From positions 1 through 50,926 of the forward strand of contig JAIQZQ010000132.1 in assembly GCA_021777105.1 (NCBI GenBank): a stretch of DNA of 50,926 nucleotides, given 5' to 3'. Positions 1 to 9,559 of this stretch are shown one piece after another. How positions within the stretch are numbered: the first letter of the stretch is position 1; each line of letters starts with the position of its first letter. The notes under the pieces are model-generated. The model did not search any database, was not told where the DNA came from, and saw only the letters and a list, made by a program, of their open reading frames with translations. The DNA comes from Candidatus Anammoxibacter sp. (lineage in GTDB: Bacteria; Planctomycetota; Brocadiia; Brocadiales; Anammoxibacteraceae). The position numbers and the translations under genes are program-made.

Positions 1-178
1 TGATTAGAAATTAATCAAAAACGGAAAATATTTTCTATTCTAACCAGAGTTAGGGCACAGGAGGTTTTTCGGCCAAAATTTTCAAACAAAATTACCCTTT
101 CCGCAACAGATACTACGTAAAGAGATCCACGCGTCAGGGACAATTTTAGGCGATCCTATACAAATCCACCAGATTATT

Positions 179-958
179 ATGAACTTGTGCACCAATTCGT
201 ATCACGCCATGAGAGAGACAGGCGGAATACTCAGCATCTCATTAAGCCCAATTGAGATAAATAAAGACGATATTAAAGTTACCAGTTTAGAGTTAACACA
301 AGGCCATTATATCAGACTTGTTATAAGCGATACCGGATACGGTATGAGCAATGAAATTATTGGAAAAGTATTCGATCCATATTTTACCACTAAAGAGAAA
401 GGGGCCGGCACCGGACTTGGCCTTTCGGTAGTGCATGGAATCGTGAAAAGCTACAATGGACATGTCTCTGTGTATAGCGAAGCCGGTCAGGGCGCCACTT
501 TTAATATCTATCTCCCTCTATACCAATCGGAATCGGATAATAGTAAAACAATAGACGCCGGCCATATACCTACAGGCGCTGAAAATGTGCTGGTAGTAGA
601 TGATGAGGAGACAATTGTATCCATGATCCATTCCATGCTTGAACGACTTGGATACAGAGGAAGAACTTTTACCAGCAGCGTTGACGCGCTAAATGCCTTT
701 ATTGAAGAGCCAAGCGCTTTTGATCTTATGATAACTGATATGACGATGCCGCAAATGACGGGCATACAATTAGCTCAAAAAATACTTTCTAAAAGAAAAA
801 ATTCCCCGATTATACTGTGCACGGGATTTAGCGAATTAATAAATGAGGAGAAAGCTAAAGAGATGGGGATAAAAGGTTTTCTTTTAAAACCCGTCCTGAG
901 AAAAGATTTAGCGGAAAAAGTCCGCGAGGTAATAGATATGTCAAAAATCACGCAATAA
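179..958 (+). CDS. Hybrid histidine kinase remnant: HATPase domain plus receiver domain (5' end damaged)
   Basis: The visible protein starts inside the N box of a histidine-kinase ATPase domain (NLCTNSYHAM at residues 2-11). It continues through the G1 box (DTGYGM, 51-56), F box (FDPYFTT) and G2 box (GTGLGLS, 77-83). A complete receiver domain follows (about 136-255), with acidic pair DD 141-142, phospho-acceptor D187, T215 and K237. Kinase-like residues (EIHASGTILGDPIQIHQII) continue in the same frame upstream of the ATG to about base 122, without a start codon. All three forward frames are stopped within the first 120 bases. The dimerisation domain with the phospho-accepting His is therefore missing or frameshifted. 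It sits 12 bases ahead of cheR and may feed that system. Family is certain; function of the remnant is doubtful. Confidence 0.8.
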   Translation: MNLCTNSYHAMRETGGILSISLSPIEINKDDIKVTSLELTQGHYIRLVISDTGYGMSNEIIGKVFDPYFTTKEKGAGTGLGLSVVHGIVKSYNGHVSVYSEAGQGATFNIYLPLYQSESDNSKTIDAGHIPTGAENVLVVDDEETIVSMIHSMLERLGYRGRTFTSSVDALNAFIEEPSAFDLMITDMTMPQMTGIQLAQKILSKRKNSPIILCTGFSELINEEKAKEMGIKGFLLKPVLRKDLAEKVREVIDMSKITQ

Positions 959-970
959 CCTTTCACAACT

Positions 971-2449
971 ATGGATAACTACAAAGTAGAACAAATTAAA
1001 AGGCTTGTCTCAGAGACAACAGGACTGAATACCCAAAGATTTGACGATAAAACGTTTTCAAGGGAGATAGATCAACGGGTAAGATTTCTGAATCTCTCCG
1101 GTATTGATAATTACCGTGAATACATTAATAACGACACTCTCGCCGCCAATAAAGAGTTGTATACGCTTGCTATATTGTTTACAACAGAAGAGAGTTATTT
1201 TTGTCGTGATAAGGGGCATTTCGCCTTGCTGGAGATGACCATTTTACCAGAGTTGATAAAGCAAAAAGAGAAGACGCGGAAGTTGTCCATTTGGAGCGCA
1301 GGGTGCTCAACAGGTCAAGAGCCTTATTCCATTGCAATAGTCTTAAATAAGCTAATTACGAACCTTGAAGATTGGGATATACAGATTTTAGGCACTGATA
1401 TTAATAAGGAATCTATTATGAACGCAAAACAGGGATGGTATACGGAATGGTCGTTACGCGCTATGGAACCGGATATCATTGACAACTATTTTCAACAACA
1501 TGGGAACAAGTGGAAGCTTGTTGAACATATTTGCAAAATGGTTAAATTTAGTAGCGGCAATTTAGTTAAAGATTCTTTCCCTAACCTTGAATTACATGAC
1601 ATTGATCTTATCATTTGTAGAAATGTTTTTATTTATTTCAGCGCATCCGCTGTAATATGCGTGGTTAATAAATTAGCTGAAGCGCTTAGTGATAACGGTT
1701 ATCTATTAGTTGGCCATGGTGAATTAAGCTTCAGGAGTATTGACTGCCTTAAAACTAAAACATATAAGGAAGCAACTCTCTATCAACGAAGAAAAAGCTC
1801 AAAGTTTAAAATTTCCGATAAAAGCGCAAAAAAAAACGCTGAGGCGGCAAAAGCGTGTCAATTTACGGCCACGCCTGTATTTGAGGCCAATTCCCACGCT
1901 TCAAAAGTTGATAAACCCGAAATAAAGCATAAGGTTAAAACAGATCGCAAAGTTAAACGCGCGTCATTAATAAACGAGGCTGAAAGGCTTTTTAAAAACG
2001 GTTCATACGCTAAAGTTATTAGCAAATTAGAATGTTCTTTAAATGAAACCCCTTGTGATATAGAAATATGTTATATTTTGGCAAATTCATATGCCAACCT
2101 TGGTCAACACGATAAAGCGGTTAAATGTTTGCAAACTGCCCTTGCAAAGGAGCCGTTCTCGGCTAAAATTTATTATATGCTTTCGCAAATTGCCAGGGAT
2201 AAAGGAGATATTGAAGATGAAAAATGCATGTTAAATAAAGCGCTATATCTTGATCCATCCTTTGTTCCTGCATATCTGGAACTTGGGATGATTTATAAAT
2301 TTGAAGAAAAAATATCTAAAGCATTTAAGATGGAAAGCGTGGCCCTGGATTTGCTCAGGAAGTTGCCGGAAGATTCAAGGATAGAGCCTTATGGAGAATT
2401 AACAGCCGGCGAACTTATTGAAAATATAGAAAAGAAGGAGAATAGTTGA
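971..2449 (+). CDS. CheR-type chemoreceptor methyltransferase with C-terminal TPR repeats
   Basis: This protein transfers methyl groups from SAM to glutamates of the MCP. The first 275 residues are a CheR domain: the all-alpha N-terminal part, the TTEESYFCRD segment (71-80), the SAM-binding loop WSAGCSTGQEPYS (108-120), GTDIN (141-145) and DLIICRNVFIYF (212-223). A Lys-rich linker (about 275-330) leads into roughly four TPR-like helices (330-470) that would dock partner proteins. At 492 residues it is far longer than a classical CheR (about 280). The CheR-TPR architecture is the WspC/FrzF type, not the flagellar type. It lies 3 bases upstream of the CheW gene, so the two are probably cotranscribed. 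Confidence 0.92.
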   Translation: MDNYKVEQIKRLVSETTGLNTQRFDDKTFSREIDQRVRFLNLSGIDNYREYINNDTLAANKELYTLAILFTTEESYFCRDKGHFALLEMTILPELIKQKEKTRKLSIWSAGCSTGQEPYSIAIVLNKLITNLEDWDIQILGTDINKESIMNAKQGWYTEWSLRAMEPDIIDNYFQQHGNKWKLVEHICKMVKFSSGNLVKDSFPNLELHDIDLIICRNVFIYFSASAVICVVNKLAEALSDNGYLLVGHGELSFRSIDCLKTKTYKEATLYQRRKSSKFKISDKSAKKNAEAAKACQFTATPVFEANSHASKVDKPEIKHKVKTDRKVKRASLINEAERLFKNGSYAKVISKLECSLNETPCDIEICYILANSYANLGQHDKAVKCLQTALAKEPFSAKIYYMLSQIARDKGDIEDEKCMLNKALYLDPSFVPAYLELGMIYKFEEKISKAFKMESVALDLLRKLPEDSRIEPYGELTAGELIENIEKKENS

Positions 2450-2452
2450 GCA

Positions 2453-3478
2453 ATGGAGAATAAATCATATATCATCTTTGAGCACAACACATTACATTAT
2501 GCGGTAGAGTCAAAAGATGTTCAGGAGATTGTTATGCTTCCTGAACTAAAGGCTATTGAAGATGTGCATGCCTATATTGTCGGATTCATAAATCTTAGAG
2601 GGAAAATAGCGCCTATAATAGATCTTGCCGTCAGGTTCGGCCACACTACGAAACGTTACAGCATTGAAGACAAGGTTATATTTGTTGACGCCCAGGGCCA
2701 ACTTGCAGGCATTATTGCCAATGAAGTATATGACGTTATAGATATACCGGAAACCAATATTGAAGCCACACCATCATGCGCTGTAAGTGATAAAGCAAAA
2801 ATCCATTTTGTGACAGGCGAGGTTATGGTTAAAGAAGATGTTGTAATGCTCCTTGATATAAACGCTTTAATATATGCCTCTGAACAAATGAAAAAGTTTA
2901 ACGTTGAAGAAGTTGAATGCCAAACCATCCCACAACGACATTTTTGCCCTGATGCGAGCCCAAGGGAGAATGAGGTCTTTCATAAAAGAGCCGTGAATTT
3001 GGCATCTATTATAGAACACAGGGACTTTACGGGCCTTAAAGCGTTAGCCGCTATTATTCTAAACGGCGAGTACTATGGTGTTGACCTCAAAACTGTGCGG
3101 GAATTTTCTGAAATTGGCAAGATAGCGCCGGTGCCATGCACACCAGGGCATATATTGGGCAATATGAATTTGCGCGGGGATATCATGACTTTGATAGACA
3201 TTCGCGGTTTCCTAAACCTGGCTTATGAAAACACAAACAAATTAGAAAAAATTGTTGTCGTTACTTTTAATGAACAGCTTGTGGGCTTTGCAGTTGATGA
3301 TGTCATAGAAGCCATGTATGTATTCCCTGAAGATGTTGCTTCCGCCCCATCCGGAGTAGAGGTTGCAAATGAGGAGTACTTTGTCGGAACCGTTCCATAT
3401 CGTAACAAAATGATGGTTATTCTTGATCTTAACATTATTCTAAACAAAGATGAGATTATCGTTGACGAAAACGTTTGA
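2453..3478 (+). CDS. Tandem CheW-domain coupling protein
   Basis: The protein carries two CheW (SH3-like) domains in one chain, at about residues 5-145 and 188-330. Each has the typical CheW core (VGFINLRGKIAPIIDL in the first, LGNMNLRGDIMTLIDI in the second). They are joined by a polar linker of about 40 residues. CheW couples receptors to CheA. Wsp-type systems use two separate CheW proteins, and here both domains are in one gene, so it could bridge receptor and kinase or two receptors. The ATG at 2453 follows a Shine-Dalgarno-like AAGGAG about 13 bases upstream. It lies between cheR and the MCP gene. Confidence 0.9.
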   Translation: MENKSYIIFEHNTLHYAVESKDVQEIVMLPELKAIEDVHAYIVGFINLRGKIAPIIDLAVRFGHTTKRYSIEDKVIFVDAQGQLAGIIANEVYDVIDIPETNIEATPSCAVSDKAKIHFVTGEVMVKEDVVMLLDINALIYASEQMKKFNVEEVECQTIPQRHFCPDASPRENEVFHKRAVNLASIIEHRDFTGLKALAAIILNGEYYGVDLKTVREFSEIGKIAPVPCTPGHILGNMNLRGDIMTLIDIRGFLNLAYENTNKLEKIVVVTFNEQLVGFAVDDVIEAMYVFPEDVASAPSGVEVANEEYFVGTVPYRNKMMVILDLNIILNKDEIIVDENV

Positions 3479-3551
3479 ACGTTTGAATGTTTGAACTTTG
3501 TAATTATTTTAATGCATTTTAACGGTATCTTACACGAAAGGGGTAATAGAA

Positions 3552-5381
3552 ATGGATGATAATTCCAGTAAAAGTCTAAAAAGCAAGTTGATTATGTTAG
3601 TTTTGCTTGTTTCGCTCATACCAATTGCAATTATTGGATATATAAGCTATATGTCCGGGAAAAATGCATTGCGAAATCGAGTCCTTGACAGTTTTACAAC
3701 TATTGTAGAATCAAGGGAAACCGCAATTATGCTTTATTTAAAGGCAAAAGTCGGAAGAATCAATGATTTTGCTTCGGACGGATTTATTCGGGACAGTTGT
3801 GTCATCTCTGCAAATCCGGCAGTAAGCGCTGAAGACAACAGAAACAAAGCTATAACCGGGTTAAATAGCCATCTGATAAAAAATAAGATGTCATTGGATA
3901 AGGAGATATATGGGATTAATGTAATTGATTTAAACGGTATAGTAATAGCGTCAACTATGGATAGCGAGATAGGTTTGAACGAATCCCAATCAGACCATTT
4001 TTTAAAAGCTATGAATTTAAATTATGGGCGCGCCTATATAAGCGATATTTCAATTAATAATCATTTCACACAAAATATTCCCGCATTTACAGCTTCCGCT
4101 CCCCTAACGGATAAAACCAAAGGCGACAAATTAGGAGTTATAGTTAATTATTACAGAACAGACACTCTCAACGTTATTACAACTAAAAGAAATGGAATGG
4201 GCAAGTCGGGAGAAGTTTATATAGTTAATAAAGCCGGCTATATGATAACGGATTCGAGATTTGCGGAAAACGTAGCCTTTAAACAGAGAGTGGAAACCAA
4301 ACCTGTCAAACTTTTTCATGAACAAAACAAAATTATGACAGGCGTTTATCCTGATTACAGGGGCGAGCTGATTGTCGGCGCTTCGGCCGGTGATGATATT
4401 GATAATGAATTCGGGTTGCGCTGGGTTATCCTGGCGGAGATTGATACGCATGAGGCTTTTGCCCCTGTCACATTTCTTGCAACATTAATAGGAATTGTAG
4501 CGGCGGTTATTGGTATAATTACCGGATTGGTCGGTTGGTTTTTCGGTAGTAAGATAAGCTCCCCAATAAACCTGGCGGCAACAAATATTTCTAATACTAC
4601 AAAACAGATATCATCAACACTCTACGAGCATGAAAGATCATCGACAGAGCAAGCTGTTTCAGTTAATGAGACAAATACTACGGTGGAAGAAATTGATTTA
4701 TCAATACGGCAAATCGCGGAGCAGTCGGAAACCGCGGCAGGTGTTTCAAATGATGCGCTGGCTATGATTGATAAAGGAGGCCAAAGTGTGGATGAAGCGC
4801 TTGAAGGAATTAATAACCTGAATAAGAAAGTCGACGATATCGCCACACAGATAATTCATTTAAGTAAGCAAACAGGCAAGATCGAAAACATTATAAACCT
4901 TGTAAGCGAGTTGGCAAATCAGACGAATTTGCTGGCCTTAAACGCGGCAGTCGAGGCTGCCCGGGCAGGAGAGCATGGAAGAGGGTTTGCGGTAGTTTCA
5001 ACAGAGATCAGGAAACTGGCGGATGAGAGTAAAAAGTCCGCGGGACGCATACGCAATATTGTTGTTGAGATACAGAAGGCCACTGATTCAACAGTAATGG
5101 TGGCAGAGGAGGGGTCTAAAACCGTTGAAATCGTTACCGGTCTTGCGCAAAAAAGCAGCGAGGCATTTGGATCCCTGGCATCATTGACACGAGATATATC
5201 AGAAAACGCTCAACAGATATCATTAAACGTAAAACAGCAGTCGCAAGGTTTAATGCAGATTACCAAAGCTATGGGCGAAATTAATGCAAGCGCAAAGGAA
5301 AACGTCGCCGGATATGCGCAGACAAAGGACGCTGTTAAAGTCCTTGATGAAGCGGCTATTAATCTTAAAAAGATGTCATAA
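3552..5381 (+). CDS. Methyl-accepting chemotaxis protein with periplasmic Cache-like sensor
   Basis: This inner-membrane receptor is probably the input of the che block. TM1 spans about residues 13-36. A periplasmic region of about 270 residues (37-305) has a dCache-like pattern (INVIDLNGIVIAST, SGEVYIVNKAGYMITDS). TM2 spans about 306-331. No clear HAMP domain is seen after TM2. The cytoplasmic signalling domain contains the conserved hairpin tip (IENIINLVSELANQTNLLAL, then AARAGEHGRGFAVV, about 444-482). A good Shine-Dalgarno (AAAGGGG) precedes the ATG. There is no CheR-docking pentapeptide at the C-terminus, consistent with the TPR tail of the CheR providing docking. The ligand cannot be predicted. 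Confidence 0.92.
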   Translation: MDDNSSKSLKSKLIMLVLLVSLIPIAIIGYISYMSGKNALRNRVLDSFTTIVESRETAIMLYLKAKVGRINDFASDGFIRDSCVISANPAVSAEDNRNKAITGLNSHLIKNKMSLDKEIYGINVIDLNGIVIASTMDSEIGLNESQSDHFLKAMNLNYGRAYISDISINNHFTQNIPAFTASAPLTDKTKGDKLGVIVNYYRTDTLNVITTKRNGMGKSGEVYIVNKAGYMITDSRFAENVAFKQRVETKPVKLFHEQNKIMTGVYPDYRGELIVGASAGDDIDNEFGLRWVILAEIDTHEAFAPVTFLATLIGIVAAVIGIITGLVGWFFGSKISSPINLAATNISNTTKQISSTLYEHERSSTEQAVSVNETNTTVEEIDLSIRQIAEQSETAAGVSNDALAMIDKGGQSVDEALEGINNLNKKVDDIATQIIHLSKQTGKIENIINLVSELANQTNLLALNAAVEAARAGEHGRGFAVVSTEIRKLADESKKSAGRIRNIVVEIQKATDSTVMVAEEGSKTVEIVTGLAQKSSEAFGSLASLTRDISENAQQISLNVKQQSQGLMQITKAMGEINASAKENVAGYAQTKDAVKVLDEAAINLKKMS

Positions 5382-5408
5382 CAACGCCCTTGGCCGTTAT
5401 TTGGAGAA

Positions 5409-7721
5409 ATGATGATAGAAGATAAAGAGCTTCGCGACCTTTTTAAAACTGGGAGCGCAGAACACTTTGAAAACATAAACACTGCGTTATTTCATCTGGA
5501 AAAAGATCCGGCAAACATTAAACAGCTTGAGAGTATATTCCGAGAGGTTCATAGTTTTAAAGGATCGGCAAGGATGATCGGCGAAGTTGATATTGAGTTG
5601 CTGCTACACAATATTGAAGAAATAATTTGCAAAGCAAAACAGAAAGAAATAAAGTTTGATTTAGCGTGTATAGACCATATTTATAAGGGACTTGATGCTT
5701 TGCGGCGGCTTACGAATGAAGCCGTCACGGATGAACCCGCCGGCGTTGACATATCAAATGTTATTTCCGAAATCAAAAACTTTAAAGTAAAACCGGTTAA
5801 AAAAGAGAGTAAAGGCGCTAAAAAAGATAAAAAGAAAGATAAAAAGATAAAAAAAGTTGTTGAAGCTGTTTCTGATGAAATTGATCGCGCCATAGAAACA
5901 GTGGCTGATAATAAAAATGAACATGAAACTGACATTGCGCAATCAGTGGCAAAGGATTTCCATATTGACTTTGTTCGCGTTAAGACTGATTTTTTGGATG
6001 AGCTGATGACACAGGCCGGTGAACTGGCGGTTATTAATACACATCTTGCCCGTTACCTGCATACGGTAGACGATATAACAGAGCTTTGGGAAGAGTCAAG
6101 CATTGAACAATTATCTATGATTACCCCCCCTTTGCAATCAGAAGCAGAAACAGCGCCGGGGCTTTCGCGGAATATTTACGACAAAGCGCCTTATCAGGAA
6201 AACATAGAGCAATTCAGCAAACTTTTTAAAAAACTAAAAAAGGGCATATATGAATATTCATCAAGGTTAAATTTCATATCAGGAAGGATAGAGGAAAATG
6301 TGCAAAAAATACGCCTTGTGCCGCTTTCGACGATCTTCAATTTCTTCCCAATGATGGTTCGTGATATTGCCGGAAAACAGTCAAAAATAGTTGATTTTGT
6401 AATAGAAGGCGGGGATACTGTCGCTGACAAACGGATTATTGAAACGATAAACGACCCGGTGATGCACTTGTTGCGCAACGCCATAGACCACGGCATTGAA
6501 CTCCCTGAAAAACGCAAAAATCGAAAAAAAAACGAGGCCGGATTAGTGCGGCTCAAGGCATATAGAGCTTCATCAAAAGTAATTATTGAAGTCGAAGATG
6601 ACGGCAATGGACTTGATATTGAGAGGATCAGGAATACCGCTATTAAAAAGAAGCTTTTTCGTAAAGAAGAATTGGCATTAATGACAAACACGCAAATTCA
6701 GTCGCTTATTTTCAAAGCTGGGTTCTCTACAAGCCCCATAGTTTCAGATATTTCCGGACGCGGGATAGGGCTTGATGTTATGCTTACAAACGTTGAAAGT
6801 TTAAAAGGAACCATAAAAATCATATCTACCCCAAAGAAAGGTTCTCTATTTCAAATAATTCTGCCGGCAACATTGGCGACTGTTCGTGTTTTTATCGCTA
6901 ATGTTCGCGGGATAAAATATGCTATACCTGTTGAATATATTGAAACAACGCTTATGATGCCTCTAGATGAAGTGTTCTCGATTGAAGGACGTTCAACGAT
7001 TACATATGAAGGCAAACCTGTTTCGGTTGCCGGGCTTGTTGATATCCTGGAACTGAAAGATTCAATAGGGGAAAAAATTAAATCAACCTCTAAAACAGGC
7101 GTTGAAAAAGTAATATGCATTATCCTTTCAGTAAATGATGAGAGATTCGGACTTTTTGTAGACAGCCTGGAGGATGAGCAGGAAGTTTTGCTTAAACCTC
7201 AAGGTGGAGTTCTTAAGCGGGTACGAAATGTAGCAGGAACGACAATCCTTGACACAGGCGAGATATGCATGGTATTAAATCCTCATGACCTCTTAAAATC
7301 ATTGCGCAAAAGCCATGATTTCGTTGCGCCTAAAGAGTTAATTGTGGATATTAAAAGAAAAAAAGTTATTTTGCTTGTTGAGGATAATATTATAACCCGC
7401 ACACAAGAAAAACGTATTTTAGAGGGCAGTGGATATGAAGTTGTTGTCGCAGTGGATGGCGTTGACGCATTTAATAAACTTCCCACTCGCGACTTTGACG
7501 CAGTAGTAACTGACATAAATATGCCCAATATGGACGGTTTATCACTTACTGAGAAGATACGAAACAACAAAAAACATAAAGAGTTGCCGGTTGTCCTGGT
7601 TACAGCCCTTGCAACAGAAGAAGATAAGCGTAGAGGCATTGATATTGGCGCAAACGCTTATATAACTAAACCATCGTTTGACCATAAGGTGTTTCTTGAA
7701 ATTTTAAAACGATTTGTGTGA
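5409..7721 (+). CDS. CheA-type histidine kinase with C-terminal receiver domain
   Basis: This is the central kinase of the system. Domains in order: an Hpt domain with HSFKGSARM and phospho-accepting H48; a highly charged Lys-rich linker (about 130-175); a P3 dimerisation helix pair; a HATPase domain with N box (LLRNAIDHGIELPEKR), G1 (EDDGNGLD) and G2 (SGRGIGLD); a CheW-like P5 domain (about 490-620); and a receiver domain with DN, D702 (VVTDINMP), T (LVTA) and K (TKP). There is no obvious P2 CheY-binding domain. CheA-REC fusions are typical of Wsp (WspE) and Frz (FrzE) pathways. It starts 27 bases after the MCP stop and overlaps cheB by 4 bases, so translation is probably coupled. Confidence 0.94.
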   Translation: MMIEDKELRDLFKTGSAEHFENINTALFHLEKDPANIKQLESIFREVHSFKGSARMIGEVDIELLLHNIEEIICKAKQKEIKFDLACIDHIYKGLDALRRLTNEAVTDEPAGVDISNVISEIKNFKVKPVKKESKGAKKDKKKDKKIKKVVEAVSDEIDRAIETVADNKNEHETDIAQSVAKDFHIDFVRVKTDFLDELMTQAGELAVINTHLARYLHTVDDITELWEESSIEQLSMITPPLQSEAETAPGLSRNIYDKAPYQENIEQFSKLFKKLKKGIYEYSSRLNFISGRIEENVQKIRLVPLSTIFNFFPMMVRDIAGKQSKIVDFVIEGGDTVADKRIIETINDPVMHLLRNAIDHGIELPEKRKNRKKNEAGLVRLKAYRASSKVIIEVEDDGNGLDIERIRNTAIKKKLFRKEELALMTNTQIQSLIFKAGFSTSPIVSDISGRGIGLDVMLTNVESLKGTIKIISTPKKGSLFQIILPATLATVRVFIANVRGIKYAIPVEYIETTLMMPLDEVFSIEGRSTITYEGKPVSVAGLVDILELKDSIGEKIKSTSKTGVEKVICIILSVNDERFGLFVDSLEDEQEVLLKPQGGVLKRVRNVAGTTILDTGEICMVLNPHDLLKSLRKSHDFVAPKELIVDIKRKKVILLVEDNIITRTQEKRILEGSGYEVVVAVDGVDAFNKLPTRDFDAVVTDINMPNMDGLSLTEKIRNNKKHKELPVVLVTALATEEDKRRGIDIGANAYITKPSFDHKVFLEILKRFV

Positions 7722-8836
7722 TAACAATTATAAACCAAACGGAGCAAAACATTTTGAATAAAAAAAGAAAAATTATAACCGTCCTTCTAGTTGATGATTC
7801 TCCAATCGCGCTCAATGTTATAAAGAAAATGCTTTTAACATCTGAAGAGATTGAGGTAATAGGGACAGCCGGAACCGGGGAAGAGGCAATAGAGCTTATC
7901 CCTGTGCTAAACCCAATGGTCGTATGCACAGATATTCACATGCCTAAAATGGATGGATATGAGTTTACTTGTGAGATTATGGCAAGATACCCGAGACCTA
8001 TTCTTTTAATGAGCGTCTCAGTTCAAAATGAGAAGAATGAGAGCGCTGTATTCAGAATACTTAACGCAGGCGCTATAGACATCTTCCCCAAGCCTGTAGG
8101 TGGTGATGAATCAAAATTTCTTAAAGCGTCAAACGAACTTGTCTCTAAGATCAAGATAATTTCAGGAGTAGTCGCATTTCACAGGCCAAGGAATTCCGTC
8201 ACAGTTAACCCATGCGCGGCAGAAGACACGGCTATTCCGCACAAGAAAAATCACAGCCGCATAGTTGCCATTGGAGCTTCAACAGGAGGCCCACAGACCT
8301 TGCATTATATTTTCAAAAACCTGCCAAAAGATTATGATTTGCCTATCGTATGTGTTCAACATATAAGCGATGACTTTCTGGAAGGTTTTGTTAATTGGTT
8401 AAATCATAATTGCAAAACTACTGTTCGTATTGCGCGCAACGGCGAAACTCCCGAGGCAGGCGTCATATATTTGCCAAATAAAGCATGCCATCTTGTAGTT
8501 GATGATAAAGGCAGATTCAAGAACATTAGAGAATCTGCTAATAACCACTATCAGCCTTCTATTGACATTACATTAAAAGCGCTAGCCGATTACTATGGAA
8601 ACACAATGATAGGAATAATACTAACCGGAATGGGCAAAGATGGCGTAGAAGGGCTGCGGGCCGTTGCGCAAGCAGGCGGCATTACAATAGCGCAAGATGA
8701 AGCAAGTAGCGTTATTTATGGCATGCCAAAGGCGGCATTTGAAATTGGGGCGGCTAGATATTCCCTATCAACAGAGGAAATAGCCAATTTTATGATTTCA
8801 AAAAAACATTTAAAACCGGCATCAAATATCAAGTAA
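7718..8836 (+). CDS. cheB: CheB protein-glutamate methylesterase
   Basis: CheB removes methyl groups from MCPs and provides adaptation. An N-terminal receiver domain (about 20-140) has DD 26-27, D72 (CTDIHMPKMDG) and a Lys in FPKPV. It is linked to the methylesterase domain (about 180-365) with catalytic S188 (GASTGGP), H215 (VQHIS) and D308 (TGMGKDG). The GTG at 7718 overlaps the cheA stop codon. A TTG at 7754 preceded by GGAG is an alternative start and would lose 12 unconserved residues. All catalytic residues are present, so the enzyme should be active. Confidence 0.94.
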   Translation: MITIINQTEQNILNKKRKIITVLLVDDSPIALNVIKKMLLTSEEIEVIGTAGTGEEAIELIPVLNPMVVCTDIHMPKMDGYEFTCEIMARYPRPILLMSVSVQNEKNESAVFRILNAGAIDIFPKPVGGDESKFLKASNELVSKIKIISGVVAFHRPRNSVTVNPCAAEDTAIPHKKNHSRIVAIGASTGGPQTLHYIFKNLPKDYDLPIVCVQHISDDFLEGFVNWLNHNCKTTVRIARNGETPEAGVIYLPNKACHLVVDDKGRFKNIRESANNHYQPSIDITLKALADYYGNTMIGIILTGMGKDGVEGLRAVAQAGGITIAQDEASSVIYGMPKAAFEIGAARYSLSTEEIANFMISKKHLKPASNIK

Positions 8837-8888
8837 TCAGTATTTGGCAAAGAAATATAATTTACATATAGTAGAAAAGGAATTTCTC

Positions 8889-9494
8889 ATGAAAAAAAAA
8901 TACACTATATTACTGGTAGATGACGACCCAATTGTGCGCAAAACTCTTGGCGATATCTTAGAAGCTGAAGGATATTACATTATCTTAGCTGAAAGTGGAG
9001 AGAGAGCAGTAGAATTATTAACGGAAAGGTTAAAAACCGGCTCAATAGAACTAGTTATTTCCGATTTAATCATGTTTGATATTGATGGATTAGGAGTTTT
9101 AAAAGAGACCAAAAAATTAAGCCCGGAAACAATGGTAATTATTCTGACAAGTTGTGAATCTATTTCATCCGCAATAAACGCCGTTAGGCTACATGCTGAT
9201 GATTACATCCTAAAACCAAAACCGAGCGAGTTTAATGATTTGCTTTTTAGGGTTAAACGTTGTCTTGAAAGATACGAAATCCAACAGAAAATAAATCTTT
9301 ATGAGAACATATTACCGGTATGCTGTGTATGCAAAAACATTCGCGACGATTCAGTCAATGAACCTGGAAAGGGCAAGTGGATGACACCGGATATTTATAT
9401 GCAAAAAAAGACGAATGTTGAAATTACTCATACTTACTGTGACACATGTTACAAAGAATGGATGAAAAAAATGGAGGCATCCGGCTCTTTATAG
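8889..9494 (+). CDS. Response regulator with C-terminal Cys-rich (zinc-ribbon-like) tail
   Basis: This 201-residue protein has a receiver domain (1-125) with DDD 11-13, D59 (VISDLIM), T87 and K109. A short coiled segment and a small tail with CCVCKNIRDD (C145, C146, C148) and CDTC (C184, C187) follow, a likely zinc site. Similar tails close many receiver or PAS proteins in anaerobic Deltaproteobacteria, but their function is unknown to me. The ATG at 8889 has a well-placed AAAAGGA 7 bases upstream; an upstream TTG at 8844 lacks one. It is the last gene of the che block and the only candidate stand-alone output. It has no GGDEF, DNA-binding or CheY-like minimal form. Confidence 0.82.
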   Translation: MKKKYTILLVDDDPIVRKTLGDILEAEGYYIILAESGERAVELLTERLKTGSIELVISDLIMFDIDGLGVLKETKKLSPETMVIILTSCESISSAINAVRLHADDYILKPKPSEFNDLLFRVKRCLERYEIQQKINLYENILPVCCVCKNIRDDSVNEPGKGKWMTPDIYMQKKTNVEITHTYCDTCYKEWMKKMEASGSL

Positions 9495-9559
9495 AACCTA
9501 TTTAAACCTTGCTTTTATAATAAATCAAATCTTTAACCGCATTTAGGAGATAGAAAAAA

